64,000 bases of DNA from NCBI RefSeq assembly GCF_910596095.1, contig NC_056539.1, positions 22,001,001 to 22,065,000 of the forward strand, in the 5' to 3' direction. The notes beneath the pieces are model-generated. The model was not told where the DNA came from, searched no databases, and saw only the letters and a list, made by a program, of their open reading frames with translations. The stretch comes from Thunnus maccoyii (lineage: Eukaryota; Chordata; Actinopteri; Scombriformes; Scombridae). A program made the position numbers and the translations under genes. Every line of letters begins with the position of its first letter. Position 1 is the stretch's first letter. Shown here in pieces: positions 36,101-46,172 of this stretch.

Positions 36101-36704
36101 TAATCTAGCTCTGTCCAAAGGTAAAAATCCACCTACCAGCACTTCCAAAATTCAATAATTCACACATTATATTTAATTTGTTTAATCCATAAAACAGTAT
36201 AAACAGACAATAATGTGTAACTGTACAATTAAAGCAGATCTGAGTTTCAAAGACTAACTTAATTTCTCTTCTTTATTTCTTCCAGAATCTCCGAAGCAAG
36301 TGTTGTCCAACCCTCAGATCCTCTCCATGTTCCCCACACAGCCAGTAGGGGGCTCTCCATACTCCTCTCCCCCATACTCTCCTACCGCCATGCCCTGGGG
36401 CCAGCAGGGGCCACTGAGAACCCAGAGGGCAGGTCCCATGGGTGCAGCTCCCTGGCCCACCATGAATGGTGGCATGGTAGCGTGGGCAGCGACAGGCATC
36501 ACTGCTCTCCCTACAGGCAGCCAGATTCAGGCTCACAGCTCTCAGCCCGGGGTCATGATGGGAGGAAACACAATCGATTACCCGGCTGCGCCCTCTGCCG
36601 TTAACGGGTACCCCACCCCTCTAAACTCCCCCTACAACCCCCCTGGAGCGACAGCAACACTGCAGTCGATGTCCCCCTCCATGGAGCATAATCCCTTCCT
36701 GTGA
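23788..36704 (+). CDS. dab2: Disabled-family (Dab) PTB-domain adaptor, 9 coding exons, complete
   Basis: Dab proteins are cytosolic endocytic and signalling adaptors whose PTB domain binds FxNPxY tails of LDL-receptor-family proteins and phosphoinositides. Exons joined in phase: 23788-23872, 26754-26893, 30217-30315, 31205-31336, 32428-32508, 32600-32647, 32803-32859, 33326-33416, 36286-36704. All have AG/GT borders, total 1152 nt, 383 residues. The PTB domain spans about residues 36-165 and shows [23 protein letters not shown] and [12 protein letters not shown], as in DAB1/DAB2. The strand where both human proteins read RAFGYV is RALAYIY here. The tail is rich in Pro, Gly, Ser and Met, with a single NPF near the end and a short LMEIFSIQ segment possibly matching LFGDMS of DAB2. 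I see no DPF motif and no PPVPxR SH3 ligand, and the protein is roughly half the length of human DAB2 (770 residues). The ATG at 23788 is followed at once by a second one. Symbol dab2 is the nearest family label; the context suggests a third Dab paralogue. Confidence 0.85.
25240..25479 (-). other. Unidentified 79-codon open frame in dab-like intron 1
   Basis: The minus-strand frame encodes an ordinary, non-repetitive composition beginning [19 protein letters not shown] and predicted to be partly helical. I do not recognise the family. It may be a remnant of a transposon protein or chance. No splice sites or promoter could be tied to it. Confidence 0.25.
27172..27725 (+). pseudogene. Decayed, internally deleted Tc1/mariner-like transposon
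   Basis: The left end reads CAGTGCCTATAAAAAGCATT, a phrase typical of fish Tc1-like inverted repeat ends. The right part (27529-27720) is a decayed transposase 3' region, with GTCCTGGAGTGGCC, 'ttttgcaaagaagaacatgg' and finally 'gggggtgaatacttatt'. Most of the transposase gene is missing and the rest has lost its frame. A TTAA MITE (27315-27528) is inserted in it. Confidence 0.65.
27315..27528 (+). mobile_element. TTAA-bordered MITE, family B, copy 2, nested in the Tc1 remnant
   Basis: Starts TTAAAGCTGGAATGCGGGAC and ends CTGTCCTTTAA. Homologous to 8872-9080, sharing 'agtaattacaaaaacactg' and 'caggctcca'. TTAA on both sides fits a piggyBac-type target site. No protein is encoded. Confidence 0.65.
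29405..29870 (+). repeat. Dispersed fish repeat in dab-like intron 2
   Basis: It begins with 'catagactgtaaaaaaa' and 'gacaccacccattggtttctg' and carries 'tggagctgagatggg', 'caacatgggggtctatggggattgac' split into short blocks, a phrase set common in spiny-rayed fish. The limits are approximate and no protein is supported. Confidence 0.5.
30117..30211 (+). repeat. (TG)n microsatellite ending at the dab-like exon 3 acceptor
   Basis: About 95 bp of TG repeats with a few C/A interruptions run to within 6 bases of the exon 3 start (AG at 30215-30216). The usual pyrimidine tract is therefore replaced by a UG repeat in the transcript. Confidence 0.95.
30331..30411 (+). repeat. (TC)n microsatellite just after the dab-like exon 3 donor
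   Basis: About 80 bp of TC/TTTC repeats begin 15 bases after the GTGAGT donor at 30316. In the transcript this is a CU-rich tract. Confidence 0.95.
31680..31910 (+). repeat. One-armed relative of the 21935-22719 MITE
   Basis: It shares 'ttttaaaacaatagtcaggtg', 'aatcattcctc', 'taagtgatg' and 'gtttatctgaagc' with the left arm of the 21935-22719 element. The opposite arm is not present. It lies in dab-like intron 4. Confidence 0.55.
34010..34360 (-). pseudogene. LINE 3' fragment (L2/CR1-like) in dab-like intron 8
   Basis: It starts with 'caaatcaagtttatttataa', a typical 3' end of L2-like fish LINEs seen in reverse. It continues with 'ctgctccaaagttttgggg', the reverse of the conserved '...P.LWN.LP' coding end that is better preserved at 41320-41500. 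Frames are broken. Confidence 0.55.
35753..35960 (+). repeat. Dispersed 'aatcgattag' repeat, copy 2
   Basis: Contains 'attatttccattattagttt', 'caattaatcgctta', 'aaaatgtgagaaacc' and 'gagaagctggaat', matching the family at 16943-17310 and 59033-59330. Located in dab-like intron 8. Confidence 0.5.
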
Positions 36705-36926
36705 TGAACTGGTTAGACTGGCAAAATTGGTTAGTGTGATTTGGATTAGGAAAAAATAATAATTAAAATGGCTTGATTGCTTTTGCTTTGTTTTTGTGTT
36801 ATCACCGATTTTCATTTTCTTTTGTTTGAAGAGAATTTAGCTGCAATGATTTTAGAGGTGCAGTGTCAGTCTGTCGGGTGGTCCACTGCTTTGGTCCAGA
36901 CTGACAACAGTGATTTAAATGATTGA

Positions 36927-36932
36927 AATAAA
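36927..36932 (+). terminator. Possible polyadenylation signal of the dab-like gene
   Basis: AATAAA lies 223 bases after the stop codon. A second AATAAA at 37206-37211 is an alternative. Confidence 0.4.
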
Positions 36933-37211
36933 TTTGAATTTTATACATTTAGACAGTCATGATCCCCTGAGGATGATTCCCGCTGAACTTTTGTCTAGCG
37001 CCAAGAGCAGGTCAAAATTTTCACTCATATTGTGAAATGTCTCAACGTCTACACGATGGATTGGGACAAATGTTTGTACAGACATTCATGTTTCTCAGAC
37101 AATGAATCTAACCATGAAGTTGAAACAAACAAAACACCATTGATCATGATTACACTGATGATGGCTTCTTGCTGAAACGTGTCTGTTTCTGTAGAATCTG
37201 TCCACAATAAA

Positions 37212-39727
37212 AAAAACAATAAGAAGATAGAGCCATGAGTGTCAGTGTTTTGTTTGTTTCATCTTCACCACAACCATACACCCAATACTCTGTTTAAGTT
37301 TTGGAGCTGTGTGCACGGCTGCTTTGTACCAGATCTAACCATGAGGTTAACATTTGGGGGTTTTAGTGAAATGTTTATTGTTTGGATTTCTATGAAGTTT
37401 GGTACAGAAATGTAAGTGTATGCATTAGTAGTAAATATTAAGTAAGCAACTGTAATAATTTTGTGATCCCTTCACCATCATCTGGTTTATATTCTATGTT
37501 TCTTGCAAACTTATGACACCAGTCTCAGCTGTACTCTGTGTTTAGTGCTAACTTGCAAATGTTAGCATGCCTATAAACATAGGCATGCTGCTAAACATAG
37601 ATTGTGAAACCCGCAGAAGGTCAGCACAGATGCATTGTCATCATGATCATTTTAACATGATGACATTACCATTTACAGTAGTAGAGCCTCTCTCAGTGTT
37701 TCTACTCAAGTTGACTGGAAGATTAAAACACTGAAACAAGTCAAGTTATGAGGAAATTTGCTTAAACTGAAAAATATGGAAGATCTGAAAGGACAGTTTT
37801 CCTGCTCTTGTTTCTCAAAAATTGTATGGAAAGTTACACACTTTGATTCTCCTGCATATTTACAGTTCTTGTACCTGAACGTATCTAATACCTTAAATTA
37901 CTTTTCCTTTCTTTCTTTGATTTCTAAATCTTTCTTTTTTTGCTAAATTGTCATATTTTACATAAAAGATAAAATACAGAACATATAAAGAAGCCTAAAA
38001 CCTACTTTTACTTTACTTTACTTTACTTGGTTTCATTTTAATTTTTTTTTCGCAGACAAAAAATGTCACATTGTCTTGTATCTTCTAGTTTATAATTAAA
38101 TTCAGTTTTGCTTCTTCTTTTTTTCTCGCTTTCCTTTATATTTTGCACACATATTAAAAAAAACATAAAAAGAGGATATACAATTAATAAACACACTTTG
38201 CCAGAGACACAAAAAACTCATTTTACTTTGCTTTAATTAAAATATCCTTTTAACCCAAAATACATAGTCTGTACATTACAAGACACATGTTCAAAAAAGT
38301 CTGACCTTTTAAGAGGAACTGAAACACTAAAAATTAAAAACACACTGAAACTGTAATCTCATGTCATCTCATGGTGCTGTCAGTCACCTTGTGGCTGAAT
38401 TACGAAGCATTTCCTCATTTGCAGTAAGTGTAGATCAGCGTGGGTCATGCAGTCTGTACAGTAGCATCAGCCTGGATACACAGCCTAACTCACAATCTCA
38501 GCTGGACATGTAGCACTTTATTATCAGCTAACTCTGGCAGAATAACATCACTAAAGGCAAATATGGTAAGAAACAGTTACTTAGTTTTGTTATTTAGAAA
38601 GATTTGTGTGTTTTTTTCATGTGTACCAATTCATTCAGTGATTACCAGCTATTTCACAGCACACCTCTCTTCGTGTGTTTGCTGTTTAATTTTGGCTATT
38701 TCCTCCTGACCATCAAAGTCTCTATGAATAACCTGACTGGTACAGAAAGGCCAGCAAATTATCGTATCACTCTAAGTAAAACTTCTGTTAAGTGTCTCTT
38801 TGATCTGGTTTACAGTCTTTTTTAGACACTTCAAAACAGTGTATTCTGAACTTCTACCCAGCGTTTCACTTGACATGTTCAGTTACAGTTCTCTGAAGTA
38901 ATTACATCATTTTCACAGTATAAGGGGAAGTTGTATTCTGAAACCAAAGAAATGGTCATTGTGCTGCTAATGAAAGAAAGCTTTCACTGTTATCAATAGT
39001 TAATGATTGACACCGGTACTAACAGCACTCTTAACACAACTGCACTTCTACTTTTCTATTTACATATCTATCAGTTGTGGGAAGAGAAGATATGATACTT
39101 ATAAGTTCTTTTGAAGACTTTTTCTGTCAGGAAAAGGCGATTGATTGGTGATATTTAGTCTTTAAATTGTAAAAAAAAAAATTTATGCTTTAAAGGATTC
39201 TGTGCTTCCTCCTGGATTTTCTCCATATTAGGATACATACCTGTATAAATTTGAGTCTGTTGTGACTGTTGTGAAAACTCTGCGCTGAACGCTGCGTTCA
39301 GATATGAAACCTGCCATATCAGAGCTCTGTAACACTCACTGGCTGGTGGCTAATATTTGATAGAAGATTAATATTACCTTCCTATTTTGGTGTAGTCTTA
39401 AAGCAGATGAAAACTTCAGCGAAATTCCCAAAAGCTGACGTTCAAACACCTGCAAATATTTTAAAGCACAATTGCCTCCTGAGTCAAGGAGTAATATTTT
39501 GTTTGACAGACTTTATTTTGTTACTCTGCTGTAAAAAGAGTTTTTTCTGACTCTTGTTAGGTTTTCTCTTCAGCCCACCTGCACAGCTACAAACTGTGGC
39601 AAGACCGTTTTAAAAAAAACATCTGAGATAGTTTGTCAGTGCCAAAGGGAGCAACACACACACACACACTTTCTTTATTCTGCAGGCCCTTGCTGACTGA
39701 AAGTGGGACTCTGTGTGTGTGTGCGTG

Positions 39728-39758
<31 letters not shown>

Positions 39759-41065
39759 TTTGTGGTATAGAAAGGAGGTTTTTGTCTGTTTCCTTTGCTC
39801 ATTGAAGTAAAAGAGACGACTGTGAGAAAAACTTGCAGCTTATTGGTGCAGGGGTAACAGTGGAGGGCGTTTCTATGGCAACCGGTGCAGGATGATGGCT
39901 GAGGTGCAGAGATGTGTGGTTGCATACACTTCCTGCTCCTCTTCACACCCTCTAATTGTCTTAGCAAAGGTTACAACATTAAGTGTTCAGACAATAGATG
40001 GTTTGATTCCTTTACTATCATCATGTTTTCTTTTTGTCAACATAATAGAATACAAGAAATAGTCATTCATAAAGTTTCACTTCTCTCACCAAGTTTGCTC
40101 TTTCATTTTGCTGACGATGTTGGTCAGTTAGCCAACCAGCACTGTTACAACAGTTTCCTGACTCCACCTGCTGAGGTTTAACTCAGCCAATGGGATTATT
40201 TCTGTCTCTTTGTTAAACTGTTCTGAGCGCTTTATTTGAACTCTCTTCCCTCTTTTAATTTGGTTATTTTTCTGGGTGAGGATAACGTTGAAATAACATC
40301 ATAGACACACCTAAAAATGAGAGCCTCAGTCCTCATGTTCACGATAATATTGAGAAATGTTTTTCTGTTTTAAACTTCCATATAAACAAAAACACAAACA
40401 TGGTTACAGTGAAGAAAACAGAGAGAAAACAAGAATGAAAAGATTGACATCAATCCACCAGCAGTTCCTCATTTTTAGCAAGCAAATGACTTCATAAAAA
40501 GCCAGGATACCAAACCCTCTACAAAAAAGATGCTCATCTGCAATTCATGTGACTTTTGTTTATGAACTGTTGTTTGTACGGTTCTGTCACTTTGACAATT
40601 TATGACATATTACAAAAAACTTCTCCATTTAAAGAAAACCTTATTGACACATGACTTCCATTTGAAAGTCTGTCATGAAATCTTTCTCAACAGTTCCGTC
40701 ATTCGTTGAGTGTTCCCATGAAAAAAAATCTATAGCACAAACATCATCTTGGAACAAAAAATGCAAAAGTCCTCAACAAATTGTAAACAACATATAGAAG
40801 AGTAAAAATCTAATGGCAGGTGCAGCCCAAAGACATATGAAGATACACACACACACACACACAAACACATCCATCTTTCCACATGTAGCACATTTTATGC
40901 AACTCATATTTCCTAAGAAGGAGAGGAAGTGACAGGAGACCAAAAGATACAATAAACAAACATAACACAAAATAAGGCTGAACAGCATATCTCAAGGAGT
41001 TATTGATTCATAACCATGTCGTAAACCACGACATGCTAACTGGACAAAGGAAAATAAGTTTTCTT
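37212..41065. other. Intergenic between dab-like and pram1-like genes, no gene seen
   Basis: No credible exon. The start (37360-37660) carries the 'ttagcatgcc' and 'aaatgtttattgtttgg' phrases of dispersed repeats. There are simple repeats at 38004-38028 (CTTTA)n, 39711-39758 (TG/CG)n and 40846-40864 (CA)n. No complement-type (C9/C8) gene is seen here, although such genes adjoin DAB2/FYB1 and DAB1 in human. Confidence 0.4.
39711..39758 (+). repeat. (TG)n microsatellite with CG interruptions
   Basis: Directly visible run of TG with several GCGTG interruptions. Confidence 0.9.
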
Positions 41066-42814
41066 TTGACCAGCGTGCAGGATTTAGTAGCATCTAGTAG
41101 TGAGGTTGCAGACTGTAGCAAAATTCAGTTAATCAATCAATTTTACTTTAAGTGCAGAATCAGCATACAGCATGGTCCCAATATACTTTACAGTTAAAAA
41201 GAATACATAGGACAAACATACAGCAATCAATGTGCAATAATAAAAATTAAAAGTGACACAACCACATTAAAATCATCAATGGTAAAAGGATGTTAAAAGG
41301 TGATGGGCCCAGCTAAGTTTTAGGGGAGGCTGTATTGTAGTGAGTAAAGGTAGGTTTTCAGTCTTGATTTAAAGATTTCAACTGAACGTGTTTCTTTAAC
41401 ATGTACAGGAAGGCCATTCCAGAGATAAGGGGTATGGTATGCAAATGCTCTGAAGCCAACTGATTTTTTGTTAACTGAAGGAATGACCAGGAGACCAGCA
41501 TCTAGAGAGCGAAGATGGCGTGCTGGTGTATATTGTGTAATTAGCTCAGATAGGTAGGGTGGTGCAAGTACATGCAAGACCTTGCAAGTTAAAAGAGGAA
41601 CCTTAAAATCAGCTCTAGCTTGCACTGGGAGCCAGTGAAGAGAGGCCAGAATGGGTCTTATATGGTCAAATTTTCTGGTTTTTGTCAAGACAAGCTGCAG
41701 ACTTCTAGTAAGACAACTAGGAAGACCAGAAAAAAAGAAATTACAATAATCAAGCCTGGAAGATACAAATGCATGGATTAAAGTTTCAGCATCACGCAGT
41801 CATAGAATAGGTCGGATTTTGGCAATATTACTAAGATGAAAAAATGCTGTCTTGGTAATAGCCTTGATATGAGACCAGAATGTCAGACGGGAATCAAAAA
41901 TCAAGGTTTTTGACGGTCAAGCTTTCAGAGATAACACAGTCATCAATATTGACACTCAGATTCTCATACTGATGCTCATACTTTGCTGGTTTTACAACTA
42001 TTAACTCTGTTTTATCAGCATTTAACAGCATAAAGTTCATATCCATCCATTTTTTTTATTTCTGATAGACATGCCTCTAAATTTAGGAGCTGGGGAAGGT
42101 CATTTGGCTTTACAGGTACATATAGCTGCGTATCGTCAGCGTAGCAATGAAAATTAATACCATATTTGCAAATGATGTCACAAAGGGGAAGCATGTAGAT
42201 AGCAAAAAGCATAGGGCCAAGAGCCGATCCCTGGGGTTCACCAAGCTTTACTTCAGAAAATTCAGAGATTGTATTGTTGTAAATTACACGTTGCGTTCTA
42301 TTTGATAAATATGAATGAAACCATGAAAGCATTGTCCCCTGGCTACCAATATGTTTCTCCAAGTGGCCTAGATGTATGCTGTGATCCACGGTCAAAAGTT
42401 GCACTCGAGAAGCAGCAGCAATGATGTTAAGTCAGAATCAACAGTAATTAATAGATCATTTACTACTCTGCTCAAGGCAGTTTCAGTAGAATGGGAAGTA
42501 GAAAGAGGAAAGAGGAAATTAGAAATGAATACACCCCTCCCCTTCCAAGCGTGTAGGAGAATGTACGATGGCCGTAAAACTGGCAAAAAACATGAAAAGC
42601 CCTCTCTAGAGCCAGTGTTTGGTTTGTATGTTTGGGGCTACTGTAGAAACATGGCAGCCTCCGTGGAAGAGGACCCGCTCCCTATATAGATATGAAGGAC
42701 TCATTCTAAGGTAGCGAAAACACAAAGATTCTTATTTTCAGGTGATTATACACTAATTAAAACATACTTATGAATATTATTAGATGCCACTATTCTACAC
42801 ACTGTACGTTTAAA
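41066..42814 (+). mobile_element. TTAA-type MITE, family A, copy 2, split by a LINE
   Basis: The left part (41066-41118) has 'cagcgtgcaggatttagtag' through 'gaggttgcagactg'. The right part resumes at about 42524 with 'gaatacacccctccccttcc' and runs to 42814 (...CTGTACGTTTAA). Joined, they give the same layout as copies 2850-3250 and 43058-43459. The roughly 1.4 kb in between is a LINE on the minus strand. Confidence 0.65.
41119..42523 (-). pseudogene. Degenerate 5'-truncated LINE (L2/CR1-like reverse transcriptase)
   Basis: On the minus strand, 42404-42015 encodes reverse transcriptase blocks: WFHSYLSNRTQRV, then GEPQGSALGPMLFAIYMLPL and the catalytic YADDTQLY. After a frame break, 41688-41320 encodes the typical end: ILASLHWLPV, YLSELI, LWNGLPVHV and FKSRLKTYLY. 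Only the second half of the polyprotein is left, as expected for 5' truncation on target-primed insertion. The 3' end lies at the low-coordinate side. Frames are disrupted, so it is not active. Confidence 0.8.
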
Positions 42815-43057
42815 CAATTATTTAGTGTCAGTATCAGTTATTTTACACTCAGGCCTTTAACAACAAGTGAAAGAACAAAAGTGACATTATCACTTGACTC
42901 CCATAGTTTCAGAACCACAAATTTAAAGAAATGCAAGCTACGACTTATTAGTAAGACATGGCCAGTCCACCATACAAAATATTAAATGAAGCCTGACATA
43001 AAAGCTATCCTGTTTTTCATGTAATACACTAAGATAATCTTTCCTATTGATACATAT

Positions 43058-43459
43058 TTAAAGGACCAGTGTGTAAAATTTAGTGGCATATAGCAGAACA
43101 TACTTGGCAGAAATGAAATATAATATTCATAAATACATTTTAATCAGTGTATAATCACCTGAAAATGAGAATTGTTGCGTTTTTGTTACCTTAGAATGAG
43201 CCATTTATATCAACATAGGGAGTGGGTCCTCTTCCACGGAGCCCACCATGTTGTACTGCCATCTTTCTACAGTAGCCCAGAACGGACAAACCAAACACTG
43301 GCTCTAGAGAGGGCCTTTTGTGTTCTTCATGAGTTTCGCGGTCCCCGTAGTTTCTCCTACATGCTTGGAAGGGGAGGATTTAGGGGAGGTGTATTCAGTT
43401 GGTTGCGATCTGCAACCTCACCGCTAAGTGCTAGTAATTCCTGCACACTGGACCTTTAA
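43058..43459 (-). mobile_element. TTAA-bordered MITE, family A, copy 3
   Basis: Reverse orientation relative to 2850-3250. Borders are TTTAAAGGACCAGTGTG and, on the right, CACACTGGACCTTTAA. It is complete and about 400 bp. The open frame in it is incidental. Confidence 0.7.
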
Positions 43460-43999
43460 AACATCTGTCCATAAGAAAGTTGAGGTTCTGTTTGATGTAT
43501 TCACACTTGAGGGATGGCTTATCATGCTGCAAACAACAGCACCTGGAGAAGGTTTTTCTTTTGTAGCACTGCAATGTGGCATCCAGGGAGTGGAAACACT
43601 AAAGTGTACTTAAGACTTAAAGAAGTGACCCAGAACATACAAAAATGGAAATATTTCCCAAAAAATAATTTTTGTGCATCTGGTATACATTTTTGTACAT
43701 GAATTTGACCCATATTTATTCCAAGGAATTTTAAAGTCATCAGAAGGGGTCAAATCATGGTAAAGAGTGGTTATGGGGAAACACGAAACTATAAATTGGC
43801 ATGTCTGTGTATATTAGTCATTGGGACAGTGGTGACGAAGTCTACCCAACACGTTACAAGAACTGCCACAGTTGGCACTGAGGCAGGATCCTGTAGACCT
43901 TTGAGGTTTTATGGGGGACTTTTGAAACTGTGAAAAATAAAATTGTGCAAAGGCATCATCATATACCACGTACACAGGTTCGTACTTATCCCCATTTCA

Positions 44000-44800
44000 T
44001 TGGTGGAAGAAGTATTCAGATCCTTTACTCAAGTAAAAGTACCAATACAGCAATGTAAAAAATGCTCCATTACAAGTACAAGTCCTGCATCAAAAATCCT
44101 ACTTAATTAAAAGTACATAAGTATTAGCAGCAAATTGTACTTATTGTATTGTAGTAAAAGGAGTGGTTTCGTCCCTCTGACTGATATATTACTATATATG
44201 ACATCATTAGATCATTAATACTGAAGCATCAGTGTGTAAGCAGCAGGTTACTGTTGTAGCTGCTGGAGGTGGAGCTAGTTTGAACTACTTTAAATACAGT
44301 TAGCTAGTTTAGTCCAGTGGCTCCCAACCTATAGGTCAGGCCCCTCCAAAGGGTCACCAGATAAATCTGAGGGGTCATGAGATGATTAATGGGAGAGGAA
44401 AGAAGAAAAAAACAAAGTTCTGATACACAAATCTGTTTTCAGCTTTTGGACTTTTACTCTAATCGTTGTTTCTTGGTGAAATATTGGGTGATTTGAATTT
44501 ATTGAAATGAAACCATGTGAGAAGTTTAGAGGGAAAAATCACTATTTGGTAGAGCTGTTAACAACTCATAGACATCTGAAATGTGACCCTGACTACTCAC
44601 TGCTTTTTGTAAGACATCAAAAGCCAAAAAAGTTGGAAACCACTGGTTTCATCTTTATCAGTGTGTTGTATTTTAAAAACTTGTTATATTATCCATTGTG
44701 TCAAATCTTCATCTGAAAAATAACTAAAGCTGTCAGATAAATGTATTGGAGTAGAAAGTACAATATTTCCTTCTGAAATGTAGTGGAGTGGAAGTATAAC
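44000..44800. repeat. Composite of two dispersed fish repeats
   Basis: The first part begins TTGGTGGAAGAAGTATTCAG and has 'actcaagtaaaagtaccaat'. From about 44320 it passes into the reverse of the 5050-5480 family ('ccagtggctcccaacc', 'gaaaccatgtgagaagttta', 'atgtagtggagtgg'). Limits approximate. Confidence 0.6.
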
Positions 44801-45123
44801 GTTTTTGAGAGCAATACTCCAGTGGAAACCAGGATAGTGTGGCACGTAAACACCTGATCCAGGTTTCTGAACGTTCTCTGTTGATAGAGAAAGGAGATGC
44901 TGAGATGTTGAGGAATCAAGACAAAACTGGACACAGATGAATAGAATTCTGGATGCTGTTTGAATCATGTAAACATGGAGATGAATAACCAAGTTTCTCA
45001 CATTCCATGTAAATACCGTATCCAGAATATGATCAAAACCAGAAAAAGACTAAAAACCGGGATAATGATGTAAAAACGCTTAAGAGTGAGTGATGAATGA
45101 TTTGGTGCATCTGTTATTCCAAG

Positions 45124-45138
45124 ATGAGCAAGGAGACA
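45124..45138 (+). CDS. pram1: Candidate first coding exon (MSKET) of the pram1-like gene
   Basis: ATG with A at -3 opens five codons followed directly by GTGAGT (45139-45144), an ideal donor in phase 0, which fits the phase-0 acceptor at 46172. The joined start would read MSKET-GESVDVKALRARF, and a short lead before a 'VKALRARF'-type segment is usual in this family. It is inferred from splice phase only; another upstream exon could be used instead. Confidence 0.45.
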
Positions 45139-46172
45139 GTGAGTTAGAAGAGAAAGTATCGGAGCATGTCTGCAGGCAGGAGGATGTTACACGAATGACT
45201 TCAAGACCTACATGACTGTATCGACTGAGCGGTTTGAAAAAAAAGTGCATATATTTTTATCATATAGCAATGAGAGCAGTGTTGACTGATGGTTTTCACA
45301 GTTTTAAAACCTATCATTCAAAAATGATGTTGCATTCTTCACATTCAACCGAATTAATTGAAATCTTTATTGTGGCTGTTACGTTATCATGTTTTAGGAA
45401 ACAGGAGACCATAATGTAGTCTGATTGTGTTTTTTCTCTTTAAACAAACAGTGTAAAACCTAAAAAATACACTCTTTCTGCTCTCTTAAATTGATTAATT
45501 ACCCATTTATTAATGCCTTTTTTAGTGATAAGGTATTGATAAATGCCAAATACATTTGTGGTTCAAAATTTGGTATAGAGACTAATTATGAGGGAATACT
45601 GATTGGGCCGGGTTCATACTGTGAAGAGTCAGAATATGAACAGTATGTAAAGTTAATGCAATTACAACAATTGTCCTTCTAAGAAAAGGCTTTAATAGCT
45701 ACAACAATTAAACATAGCTGCAAAATTATTTAAATATGGTTTAATTTTGTTTAATTAGCTTGGTTAAAGTAACTTTATAGAGTGGCCTTGAAAATACCTT
45801 CAAAATCAAAAAATTTAGAGGGGCTTGTTATGACAAAATGGTTTATATTGTATCATATGTGATATTTTTTGTGAACATAATCTCTGACAGGATTTATAAT
45901 CACTAATTGCTGCTTTCAGTACTTTGCTGTTTAGACTACACAGGTTTTTTTGTCTGCTGCACAGACTTATCAGCTTTTTGAAGATCAAAACAACCAGGAA
46001 ACTGTGTTGTTGCAGGGTGCATTCTCGCCTTGTAAAGAAAGCGTAGGGGTTTGTCGGCTGGTGTGTGATTGTGTGCGTAGGGGGCATGCCTTGCTCTGTG
46101 CTGCACTGCTAACTTCCTGCTTCTAAAGCACAGCGGCTTCATTTTGACTTTCTGCTCCTGTGTTGTTGTCAG

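Noticed and set aside
36273-36536. Minus-strand frames opposite the last dab-like exon
   Set aside because: They are antisense shadows of a GC-rich, proline-coding exon with clean splice phase on the plus strand.
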